DNA of 64,000 bases, taken from assembly GCF_019145495.1 (NCBI RefSeq), contig NZ_JAHSTU010000009.1:248001-312000 (forward strand), written 5' to 3'. How positions within the stretch are numbered: position 1 is the first letter of the stretch; each line of letters begins with the position of its first letter. This DNA is from Pseudomonas azerbaijanoccidentalis. Its GTDB lineage: Bacteria > Pseudomonadota > Gammaproteobacteria > Pseudomonadales > Pseudomonadaceae. Both the position numbers and the translations under genes were made by a program. Below are positions 28,319 to 35,634 of the stretch, piece by piece. The notes beneath the pieces are model-generated. The model was not told the origin of the DNA. It worked only from the letters and a program-made list of their open reading frames with translations, and ran no database searches.

Positions 28319-28543
28319 TCAATAGCGCTGGTATTTGGAACCGAACTCAGGGCGATTTTCTGCGACGTAGATTTTCCCTTGTTGGCTGTCTTTGTGGTCG
28401 ATACCCACAGTGTTCACGTTCAAAGTGGCCGGCTGGCTGACTTTGGCAGCGGCAACCACTTGCGAAGTGGCGTGTGGGGCGGCGATGGCGGAAGTAGCGC
28501 CAAGAACCGAGAGGGCGAATCCAAGACCGATGATGCTTTTCAT
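28319..28543 (-). CDS. Small secreted protein with C-terminal EFGSKYQRY tail
   Basis: A 74-residue protein starting at ATG 28543, with GGAG eight bases upstream. A signal peptide (MKSIIGLGFALSVLGATSAIA) is cleaved near AIA-APHA. The mature part of about 50 residues ends VAENRPEFGSKYQRY. The same end, with one change, closes the next gene upstream on this strand (28777-29193). The shared tail suggests a common function or export/processing signal. No family recognised. Confidence 0.75.
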   Translation of the reverse strand: MKSIIGLGFALSVLGATSAIAAPHATSQVVAAAKVSQPATLNVNTVGIDHKDSQQGKIYVAENRPEFGSKYQRY

Positions 28544-28657
28544 GGTGTTGCTCCAGAGCGTGGGAAGAAGATGTGGCCACTGTAGTGCTGGAGCTGCACG
28601 ATGAGAAAACACCCTGAGGAATAGTCGTTATCGAGCGCGTTGATCGATAGACGCGAA

Positions 28658-28748
28658 CTGCAGGAGTGAGCCTGCTCGCGATTGGGCCTTCCAGTCGACA
28701 ATGATGTCGTCTGACATTGCCTCATCGCGAGCAGGCTCGCTCCTGCAG
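28658..28748. repeat. REPIN, family a
   Basis: CTGCAGGAGTGAGCCTGCTC and its inverted partner GAGCAGGCTCGCTCCTGCAG. It separates the two small secreted-protein genes. Confidence 0.85.
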
Positions 28749-28776
28749 TGGATCGTTGTGGGCGGGGAGATCGTAA

Positions 28777-29193
28777 TCAGTAGCGCTGATATTTCGAACC
28801 GAACTCGGCACGGTTTTCCGCGACGATCACGCCACCGAGCAGTGCGTTGCTCGGGATCGAGGCCACGCGCTCACGCAGTTCTTGCAGACGGTCGGCGCCA
28901 CCTTCGGCCACACGATTCTGAATCAGGCGATCAGAGCCACCTTCGGCCACGCGATTCTGGATCAGGCGATCAGAGCCGCCTTCGGCCACGCGGTTCTGGA
29001 TCAGGCGATCAGAGCCACCTTCGGCCACACGATTCTGCTGCAACCGGTCCGAACCGTCTTTGGCCAGCAGCGACTGGATCTGGCTGTGGGAAACGGTGCT
29101 GGAAGTGTTGGCCGATGCCAGGTTCGACAAGCCAAGACCGCCCACCAGGGCGAGACCGAGTGCCAGGGACGAAACTTTCGAGAAGTTGATCAT
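28777..29193 (-). CDS. Secreted tandem-repeat protein with EFGSKYQRY tail
   Basis: A 138-residue protein. The signal peptide is residues 1-28 (cleavage near ASA-NTSS). From about residue 46 the unit GSDRLIQNRVAEG of 13 residues is repeated four times with small changes, and a fifth, diverged copy follows (GADRLQELRERVA). The unit is encoded by 39-base DNA repeats at about 28890-29065, which can expand or contract by slippage. After a short linker the protein ends VAENRAEFGSKYQRY, nearly the same as the neighbour at 28319-28543. GGAG precedes ATG 29193. The protein is probably periplasmic or extracellular; function unknown. Confidence 0.8.
   Translation of the reverse strand: MINFSKVSSLALGLALVGGLGLSNLASANTSSTVSHSQIQSLLAKDGSDRLQQNRVAEGGSDRLIQNRVAEGGSDRLIQNRVAEGGSDRLIQNRVAEGGADRLQELRERVASIPSNALLGGVIVAENRAEFGSKYQRY
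28890..29065. repeat. 39-base tandem repeat inside a secreted-protein gene
   Basis: Units beginning with the plus-strand string ACCTTCGGCCAC, or a close variant, recur every 39 bases. They encode GSDRLIQNRVAEG on the minus strand. The central copies differ at only one or two bases, which suggests recent expansion. Confidence 0.85.
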
Positions 29194-29363
29194 GGGTAAT
29201 TCTCCGTGCGCTTAAGTGTGAGGGGTCAGTAGCTCGTGCTATCTGGTGGTCACAGTTAAACGCCGGGGTGTATCGCTGATGTGTGCCTGAAACGCGCGAA
29301 ATCGGCTTTAACGTATCTGGGCGAGGGTCTTATACAAACGGATACAAAACCCTTGATAAAGGC

Positions 29364-30104
29364 TTAAGCCTGTTCATCGAGCATTTCCACCGGATAGGAA
29401 AACACATAGCCCTCGCTGCGTACGGTTTTGATGTAGGTCGACTCCCGCGAGTCATCCTTGAGTCGTTGGCGCAAGCGGCTGACCAGCAAGTCGATGGAGC
29501 GATCGAACAGATCGGCGTCGCGGCCCTGGGTCAGGTTGAGCAGTTGATCGCGGTTGAGCACCCGTTGCGGGTGATCGAGGAATACCCGCAGCAATCGATA
29601 TTCGGCACCGCTGAGGGCGACCAGGGTGCCGTCTTCGTCCAGCAAATGGCGCGCGGTGGTGTCCAGCCGCCAACGGCCGAAACCGAGCAGGCGGCCACTT
29701 TCGGTGACCAGCAGGTTCGGCGGCAGCATTCGGGTGCGGCGCAACACGGCGTTGATCCGCGCCAGTAATTCACGGGCGGCGAAAGGTTTGGTCAGGTAGT
29801 CATCGGCGCCCATTTCCAGGCCAAGGATGCGGTCGGTTTCGTCATTGCGAGCGGTCAGCATCAGGATCGGCGTGGCTTTGTGTTTGCCTGAGCGCAGTTC
29901 GCGGCACAGCACCAGGCCGTCATCGCCGGGCAGCATGATGTCGAGGACGATCAGGTCGACCTGGTTGGTTTCGAGGAAGCTGCGCATGTGCCGGCCGTCG
30001 GGGACCATAGTCGTGCGCAGGCCGTTTTTCTTGAGGTAGTTGCCCACCAGTTCGCGAATTTCGCGATCGTCGTCGACGATCAGGATGTGGTTGGTGTGGT
30101 CCAT
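29364..30104 (-). CDS. OmpR-type response regulator without adjacent kinase
   Basis: A 246-residue regulator. The receiver has acidic residues 11-13, phospho-acceptor Asp55 in LIVLDIMLPGDDG and Lys107 in YLTKPFA. The DNA-binding winged helix has LSGAEYRLLRVFLDHPQRVL and FDRSIDLLVSRLRQRL and ends in SEGYVFSYPV. No histidine kinase gene lies next to it in this window, so its partner is elsewhere. It is divergent from the flavoprotein gene at 30300. Confidence 0.92.
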   Translation of the reverse strand: MDHTNHILIVDDDREIRELVGNYLKKNGLRTTMVPDGRHMRSFLETNQVDLIVLDIMLPGDDGLVLCRELRSGKHKATPILMLTARNDETDRILGLEMGADDYLTKPFAARELLARINAVLRRTRMLPPNLLVTESGRLLGFGRWRLDTTARHLLDEDGTLVALSGAEYRLLRVFLDHPQRVLNRDQLLNLTQGRDADLFDRSIDLLVSRLRQRLKDDSRESTYIKTVRSEGYVFSYPVEMLDEQA

Positions 30105-30264
30105 TGCGTGATCCTTTTGTTATTCGCGGTTCGCCCATTCTAGGGGAGTGGCGGGGAATTGTGTTTGCCGGTTTTTGGGGCGGTATACACCGGGTTGCTC
30201 GTGTGTGGCAGTCAGCTCATCCGACAATCAATTTGCCCGTATGAAATCTATCGTGTATTTTTTC

Positions 30265-30290
30265 ATGAAATTAAAACGATAAAATTTCAT
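30265..30290. promoter_or_regulatory. Inverted repeat upstream of the glutamyl-putrescine-type operon
   Basis: ATGAAATT (30265-30272) and AATTTCAT (30283-30290) are perfect inverted arms around ten bases, ending directly at the ribosome site GGAG. A further ATGAAATC lies at 30241. This is a likely operator for the XRE-cupin regulator encoded in the same operon. Confidence 0.5.
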
Positions 30291-30299
30291 GGAGCCGGC

Positions 30300-31589
30300 A
30301 TGTTTCAGCAATCCACCCGACACATCGACAGCTATTACGCCCACACCTGCGCGGATCAGCTGCCCAATCGACCGGCTCTGGAAGGCGAACACGCCACCGA
30401 CATACTGATCATCGGCGCCGGTTTCAGTGGCCTTCACACGGCATTGCGCCTGGCCCTGGCCGGTAAGCGAGTGACGTTGCTCGAAGCCAGTCGGGTGGCT
30501 TGGGCGGCATCGGGACGCAACGGCGGCCAGGCCATTCTCGGCTGGTCGTGTGACATGCCACCGCTGGAAGCGGCGCTGGGTTACGGGCGCGCACGGCAGT
30601 TGTGGGAGGGCATGCGCTGGGCGGCGCGCGAGTTGCGTGAACTGCCAGCACGCCATGGCTTCGAGTGCGATTACCGGCCGGGTCACCTGTGGACCTCGGT
30701 GATGCCACGACGGGTCAGTCTGCTCACCGATTGGCAGCACGAAGCCAGTCACAAATGGGGGCATGACGGTCTGCAATTCATCCCGCGGCAACAACTGCCC
30801 GACTGGGTTGCCAGCGAGCGTTATCAGGCGGGGCTGTTTGATCCCGAAGGCGGGCATTTGAATCCGCTGAAGCTGGCGCTGGGGCTGGCTGCTGCGGTTG
30901 AGCGGGCCGGCGGGGTGATTCATGAACACAGCAAGGCACTGAATTATCGCGAGGATGCAAACGGCTACGTGGTGACTACCGAACGCGGACGTGTCCGCGC
31001 CGATGTACTGGTACTGGCCTGCAACGCCTACCTGGATCGGCTCGACCCGCAACTGTCGAGTTGTGTGTTGCCGGTCGGCACTTATCAGGTGGCCACCGCA
31101 GCGCTGACCGAGGAACAGGCAACCGCGTTGTTGCCGAGCAATGTGTGCGTCACCGACAACCAGTTCGTGCTCGATTATTTCCGCCGCACACCGGACAACC
31201 GGCTGCTGTTCGGCGGAGGTTGCACGTATCTGGGGGGCATGCCGAAGGATATCGCCGGTGCGACCCGGCCGTGCCTGGAACGTGTGTTTCCACAATTGAA
31301 GGGCGTCGAGCTGGAGTTCGCCTGGGGCGGTCATATCGACCTGACCCTCAAGCGCACGCCTGACATCGGCCGACGCGGCGACCTTTACTGGCTGCAGGGC
31401 TACTCCGGGCACGGTGTGCTGCCCACCCTGGCTGCGGCGCGTGCGGTGTCCGATGCAATACTGGGCCAGCAGGACGAACTGGCGTTGTACCAGGGTTTGA
31501 CCAACGGCAGCTTTCCCGGCGGCAAATACATGGCCGCGCCGCTGGAAGCCATCGGCAAAGCCTGGTATCGGCTGCGCGACAGCATTTGA
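30300..31589 (+). CDS. FAD-dependent oxidoreductase, gamma-glutamylputrescine oxidase-like
   Basis: A 429-residue DAO-family flavoprotein. It starts at ATG 30300 with GGAG five bases upstream. The FAD motif ILIIGAGFSGLHTALRLA is at about residues 36-53, and AWAASGRNGGQAILGWSCD is the flavin-side segment typical of PuuB-type enzymes. The C-terminal WGGHIDLTLKRTPDIG and GYSGHGVLPTLAAARAVSDA complete the FAD site. It is followed by an XRE-cupin regulator and a glutamine-synthetase-like ligase, the gene set of the gamma-glutamylated polyamine route (oxidation of gamma-glutamylputrescine to an aldehyde with H2O2). The exact amine is not proven. Confidence 0.88.
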   Translation: MFQQSTRHIDSYYAHTCADQLPNRPALEGEHATDILIIGAGFSGLHTALRLALAGKRVTLLEASRVAWAASGRNGGQAILGWSCDMPPLEAALGYGRARQLWEGMRWAARELRELPARHGFECDYRPGHLWTSVMPRRVSLLTDWQHEASHKWGHDGLQFIPRQQLPDWVASERYQAGLFDPEGGHLNPLKLALGLAAAVERAGGVIHEHSKALNYREDANGYVVTTERGRVRADVLVLACNAYLDRLDPQLSSCVLPVGTYQVATAALTEEQATALLPSNVCVTDNQFVLDYFRRTPDNRLLFGGGCTYLGGMPKDIAGATRPCLERVFPQLKGVELEFAWGGHIDLTLKRTPDIGRRGDLYWLQGYSGHGVLPTLAAARAVSDAILGQQDELALYQGLTNGSFPGGKYMAAPLEAIGKAWYRLRDSI

Positions 31590-31617
31590 AAAAACGAGAA
31601 TTTGCGGAAGCCTTTCG

Positions 31618-32172
31618 ATGGACATGCAAGAAGAGATTTCGGCGTTGGCGATCCTGATTCAGGACCTGCGCAAACACAAGAAGTACACCCTCAAGGAACT
31701 GGCGGACAAAATCGGCCGTTCGGTGGGTTTCCTGTCGCAGGTCGAACGCGGGTTATCGCGCCCGACGGTCGCGGACCTGACGGCCATCAGCGAAACCCTC
31801 GGTGTGCCAACCACCTATTTCTACAGTCTGCCCAAACCCATGGCGTTGCCCTGGGTGACCCGGCCGGATGAACGCCGCACGTTGTACTACGCCGACGGCA
31901 TCACCGACATCATGGTCTCACCCAAGATGCGCGCCTCGTTTTCGATGCTCGAAAGCCAGCTCGAACCCGGTGCGAGCAGCGGTGACCGGCACATGAAAGA
32001 CAGCTCGGAGCAGGGCGGTTATGTCCTCGAAGGCGCGTTGACACTGTGGCTGGATAACGACGAGCCGGTGACCCTGCACGCCGGTGACAGCTTTCAACTG
32101 GCCAGCCATGCCCACTGCCGCTATGGCAATCTGAGCGACCAACTTACCCGCGTGCTTTGGGTTTACACCTGA
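31618..32172 (+). CDS. XRE-cupin regulator, PuuR-like
   Basis: A 184-residue regulator. The helix-turn-helix covers residues about 12-66 (YTLKELADKIGRSVGFLSQV then ERGLSRPTVADL), and the cupin domain covers 110-184 (LEPGASSGDRHMKDSSEQGG, then HAGDSFQLASHAHCRYGN). The layout matches PuuR, the repressor of the putrescine utilisation genes. It lies between the oxidase and the ligase genes and probably controls all three through the ATGAAATT repeats at 30265-30290. Confidence 0.9.
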   Translation: MDMQEEISALAILIQDLRKHKKYTLKELADKIGRSVGFLSQVERGLSRPTVADLTAISETLGVPTTYFYSLPKPMALPWVTRPDERRTLYYADGITDIMVSPKMRASFSMLESQLEPGASSGDRHMKDSSEQGGYVLEGALTLWLDNDEPVTLHAGDSFQLASHAHCRYGNLSDQLTRVLWVYT

Positions 32173-32192
32173 TAAAAACAACAAGGAACAAG

Positions 32193-33542
32193 ATGATGGA
32201 TGCTGTGTGCTCTGAACTGCTGGCCGAAGTGCGTGGGTTTCGTCAGCGCTACCCCGATGTGCGTTACGTCGACCTGATTTCCCTGGACATCCCCGGGCAT
32301 TTTTACGGCAAGCGCTACCCGGTCGAAATGCTCGAAAAAGTGGCTGCCGGCAGTGCGCTGAAATTGCCGCAGAACTGTGTATTGCTCGGTACTCAGGGCG
32401 GGTTGTTCAAGATCGGCGACTACTGCTTCAACGACGGCGACCCGGATGCATTGCGGCGCCTGGTGCCCGGCACGCTGAAGTTGGTGAGCTGGGAAAAACA
32501 GCCGCTGGGACAAATGCTGATCACCTCCGACGGCACAGAAAAACCGATCGAGTTCGAGCCGCGCGAAGTGTTGGCACAAGTGCTGGCGCGGCTGGGCCGC
32601 AAGGGCATTTTTCCGGTGGTGGCATTCGAGCTGGAGTTCTATCTGTTCGACAGCCAGTTGCGTGACGGCTTGCCGCAGTTTGCCCGCGATCCGCTGACAG
32701 GCGATGCCGATGATCAGCCGAACATGCACATCGAGCGTCTTTCGCGTTTCGCCCCGGTGCTCGATGAAATGGTCGAGACCGCGCGGGCGCAAGGCATCGA
32801 CGCCACGGTGATCACCGCCGAACTGGGGCCAGGTCAATTTGAAATCAATTTCGGCCACTGCGATGACGGCTTGCGTGCCGCCGATTGGTCCGCCCTGTTT
32901 TGCCGCAGCACCCGTGGCGTGGCGCTCAAGCACAACTACCGCGCCAGTTTCATGGCCAAACCCTACCTGCAGCATCCTGGCAGCGGCATGCATGTGCATG
33001 TGAGCCTCTACGACAAGGCCGGCAATAACCTGTTGGCGGCCAATGGTCAGCGTGCGTTGCGCCATGCCGTGGCCGGTTGCCTGGATGTGTTGCCGCACTG
33101 CATGCCGATCTTCGCGCCGAACCACAATGCCATGCGCCGCCTGAGCGGCACGGTGAACGTCGCATCGCGCGCCAGTTGGGGTTTTGAAGACCGTGACGCC
33201 TGCCTGCGGGTGCCGGACTCGGACGCGAAGAACCTGCGGATCGAGCATCGCCTGGCCGGCGCCGATGCCAATCCATACCTGGTACTTGCCGCCATTCTGG
33301 TGGGGTTGGAGCAGGGGCTGGAAGGGGAGCGCGAGCCGATTGCGCCGCTGAACGAAGACCGCAGCAGCGGCATCGACTTCCCGCTGGAAATGCTTGAGGC
33401 CGTGCAGTCGATGCAAAACCATTCGTCACTGCGCGCAGGGTTGGGGGCCGAGTTTGTCGATGTCTATTGCGAGAACAAGCGTCAGGATCATTTGGCATTC
33501 CTGCACGACATCAGCGCGCGGGAGTACCGCTGGTTCCTGTAG
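32193..33542 (+). CDS. Glutamine synthetase family protein, gamma-glutamyl-amine ligase type
   Basis: A 449-residue GS-fold ligase, shorter than true GlnA. AAGGA is five bases before ATG 32193. FELEFYLFDSQLRDG is the first catalytic Glu region, ITAELGPGQFEINFGHCDDG the second, KPYLQHPGSGMHVHVSLYD carries the conserved Gly-His, and LRIEHRLAGADANPYL the final Arg and Glu. The missing adenylylation region and the neighbours point to a glutamate-amine ligase such as gamma-glutamylputrescine synthetase rather than ammonia assimilation. It is the last gene of the operon; the terminator is at 33696. Confidence 0.9.
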   Translation: MMDAVCSELLAEVRGFRQRYPDVRYVDLISLDIPGHFYGKRYPVEMLEKVAAGSALKLPQNCVLLGTQGGLFKIGDYCFNDGDPDALRRLVPGTLKLVSWEKQPLGQMLITSDGTEKPIEFEPREVLAQVLARLGRKGIFPVVAFELEFYLFDSQLRDGLPQFARDPLTGDADDQPNMHIERLSRFAPVLDEMVETARAQGIDATVITAELGPGQFEINFGHCDDGLRAADWSALFCRSTRGVALKHNYRASFMAKPYLQHPGSGMHVHVSLYDKAGNNLLAANGQRALRHAVAGCLDVLPHCMPIFAPNHNAMRRLSGTVNVASRASWGFEDRDACLRVPDSDAKNLRIEHRLAGADANPYLVLAAILVGLEQGLEGEREPIAPLNEDRSSGIDFPLEMLEAVQSMQNHSSLRAGLGAEFVDVYCENKRQDHLAFLHDISAREYRWFL

Positions 33543-33695
33543 TTAAAGACGTTTCGAGGTTAGCCCTAAAAAATGTCTGGCTATTTAACGGCTTAGAGAT
33601 TTTAGTAACTGACCGGTTAAATAAAATATCTTGTTACAGCGTGAAACATTGCGTAATATCCGCGCCGCGTTCACCACCACGGTTTATGCATTTTT

Positions 33696-33735
33696 AAATC
33701 CCGGGCGTCCATCAGCTGCCCGGGATTTTTTTTGC
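33696..33735 (+). terminator. Rho-independent terminator
   Basis: AAATCCCGGGC pairs with GCCCGGGATTT and a run of T follows. It ends the operon of 30300-33542 and separates it from the convergent T6SS operon. On the minus strand the hairpin has no good T-run. Confidence 0.85.
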
Positions 33736-33761
33736 CTGTCATTTCTGCGCCCATCAGCTCA

Positions 33762-34859
33762 TCAGGACTTCGCTTCCTTGGTGCCCAGCACGTCGCGTAT
33801 GTTGTCCACGACATTGCTGTCCTTGATCACATCGTTGAGCCAGCCTTCGAGCGGCATGTTGCCCCATTTGATCGCGCGTTCGATCAAGTAGGGGACAGGG
33901 CTCTGGGGCTCGGTCTGCTTGAAGAACTGCGCGATACCCGCCAGCAGGGTGAACGCTTCGTCGCGGGTCTGCGGCGTGGTGCGCAGCGGCGTGACGGGAA
34001 TGTCTTGCTGGGTCTGGGTCATTGCAGCACCTGTAGGTTGTGCGCCAGCGCTTTCAGAGACGGTCGGGGTTGCAGCGACAGGGGCCGGATGCAGTTCGAT
34101 CCCCCGATCTTTAAGCAGCTTCTCGGCCAATTGGCCGGCACGGGACAGCACGTCATGCAGCCCGGCAAAGCTCGGCGCCTCGTGGCCGAACAGCCGGTCA
34201 GCGGTGCTCTGCAATTGCTGGCACGCGTTGAGGCTGGCGGCGATTTCGGCGGCCTTGCGGCGCAGGTGATCGGAATCGGTTAGCACCACCGAGCGCTGAA
34301 AAACCTCAGCGTTGATCTTGCCTTCATCAAGGGCGGCGCGCATGGCCTGAGGGCTTTGCAGTGCCAGGTTTTCGACATGCCTGGACTCGTCGTAACGCAG
34401 CAAACCGTACTGCTGGCCCTGAGTGATGGGCAGTCCGCCTACGACATCGGTCAGGGTGGTTTTCATCCACGCCAAACGCGCCGCGCGTTCATCGACGCCG
34501 TCTTCGAGGGAGGGATAGAGATCGCTCCAGAAATTATCCAGAATGCGTTCGGCCAGCGTCAGGCCAAAGGTGATACCGCTGAAATGATGCTGGTGCGCCA
34601 GCCCTTCGCTGAGCCAGGCGACCAGCATCAGGTCCTTGCTCTGTCGAGCCAGGCCTTGGGCCGCCAGGGTGATGGTCAGGTCCCAGTCAGAGGACTTCAG
34701 ATCCGTTTGCCAGTCACCCTGGGTCAAATAATCGGGGTCTGCTCGCCGCGCTTCTTTCACCTGATCGAACAAGGCGGAAAAGCTCAAGTCTTCGCCGCTC
34801 CCCTCATTGATGGGCGCGGTCAGTTCGGCCAGCGAAAGGTCGTTGAGAAATTCAGACAT
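33762..34859 (-). CDS. tssA: Type VI secretion protein TssA
   Basis: A 365-residue TssA. The N-terminal ImpA_N domain covers about residues 10-165, with LTAPINEGSGEDLSFSALFD and the later LAWMKTTLTDVVGGLPIT. A Pro/Thr-rich linker (about 255-300) leads to a C-terminal domain ending in WLNDVIKDSNVVDNIRDVLG. TssA primes baseplate and sheath polymerisation and stays at the sheath end or baseplate. It is the last gene of the locus, separated from hcp by a terminator-like hairpin. Confidence 0.92.
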   Translation of the reverse strand: MSEFLNDLSLAELTAPINEGSGEDLSFSALFDQVKEARRADPDYLTQGDWQTDLKSSDWDLTITLAAQGLARQSKDLMLVAWLSEGLAHQHHFSGITFGLTLAERILDNFWSDLYPSLEDGVDERAARLAWMKTTLTDVVGGLPITQGQQYGLLRYDESRHVENLALQSPQAMRAALDEGKINAEVFQRSVVLTDSDHLRRKAAEIAASLNACQQLQSTADRLFGHEAPSFAGLHDVLSRAGQLAEKLLKDRGIELHPAPVAATPTVSESAGAQPTGAAMTQTQQDIPVTPLRTTPQTRDEAFTLLAGIAQFFKQTEPQSPVPYLIERAIKWGNMPLEGWLNDVIKDSNVVDNIRDVLGTKEAKS

Positions 34860-34867
34860 AGGTAACT

Positions 34868-34912
34868 CTGATCAAAATAAAAGAACACCGTACCCGCCCG
34901 GCGGGCACGGTG
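34868..34912 (-). terminator. Terminator-like hairpin between hcp and tssA
   Basis: On the minus strand CACCGTGCCCGCC pairs with GGCGGGTACGGTG and is followed by TTCTTTTATTTT. It lies in the 94-base gap after hcp. Partial termination would keep hcp transcript much more abundant than tssA. Confidence 0.7.
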
Positions 34913-34953
34913 CTGAAAACGAGCCGCCTGGACGGCCCGTCATTGCCACGGTG

Positions 34954-35472
34954 TTATGCGAAAACCTTGTTGGCAGTGCGATCCCAACCGCCGGTGACGT
35001 TGCCGCCGCCCTGGCCATCGGCACGGCTCTGCTGGGTGTAGGTGGTTTTGATGCGGGCAAAGTTGAAGCTGATTTCTTCGATTGGCAGGTCGCCAACCGA
35101 TTTGTCTTCGCCGTTCTGGCTGCCACCGGCGACCGCTTTGACCGACGACACCACGACTTCTTCCAGGTTGATGGTCAGGTAGGTCACCTTGTCACCACCA
35201 GCGCGGTTCACATTCAGTTGGATCTTGGGGATGTGCGTGCCTTTGCAGCAGGCTTCGAACAGCTTGGCAGAAGCCTTGTCCACGGCTTTGCGGATGCTGA
35301 AATCGCTCAGCGCGACACGCTCCGACGAAGCACCGCCCGACGAGCTGGCAGTCGCGGAAGTGGCCTGGGTAGCGCCGTACTCGTAGCCCAGCACTTCGAT
35401 CCAATCCTTGTGTTTGTCGTCCAGTACTTCACCTGGAATGCCGTCGATCTGGATGTATGCGTCAAATGCCAT
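34954..35472 (-). CDS. hcp: Hcp family T6SS tube protein
   Basis: A 172-residue Hcp1-type protein that stacks as hexameric rings into the inner tube. It starts MAFDAYIQIDGIPGEVLDDK. The extended loop SSSGGASSERVALSDFSI and the final ISFNFARIKTTYTQQS strand are family-typical. AAGGAG stands nine bases upstream. A 162-base gap separates it from the gene before and probably contains its own promoter; the hairpin after it isolates it from tssA. Confidence 0.95.
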   Translation of the reverse strand: MAFDAYIQIDGIPGEVLDDKHKDWIEVLGYEYGATQATSATASSSGGASSERVALSDFSIRKAVDKASAKLFEACCKGTHIPKIQLNVNRAGGDKVTYLTINLEEVVVSSVKAVAGGSQNGEDKSVGDLPIEEISFNFARIKTTYTQQSRADGQGGGNVTGGWDRTANKVFA

Positions 35473-35634
35473 TTCTAATTTCTCCTTACCTTCATTTAAA
35501 GGGATGAATCTGAAAACAGATCGCAGCCCTTCGTTTTAACCTCTTTGAAACGATCAAGAGAGGTGTGTTACGGCAGCCTCGGCCCACTTCGAGATGGCCC
35601 AGGCACCGGATTTTCTATCACCGGCGCAGGCTTC

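Noticed and set aside
35473..35634. A family-b REP element upstream of hcp
   Set aside because: Only AGATCGCAGCCCTTCG resembles the family; the inverted partner is absent.
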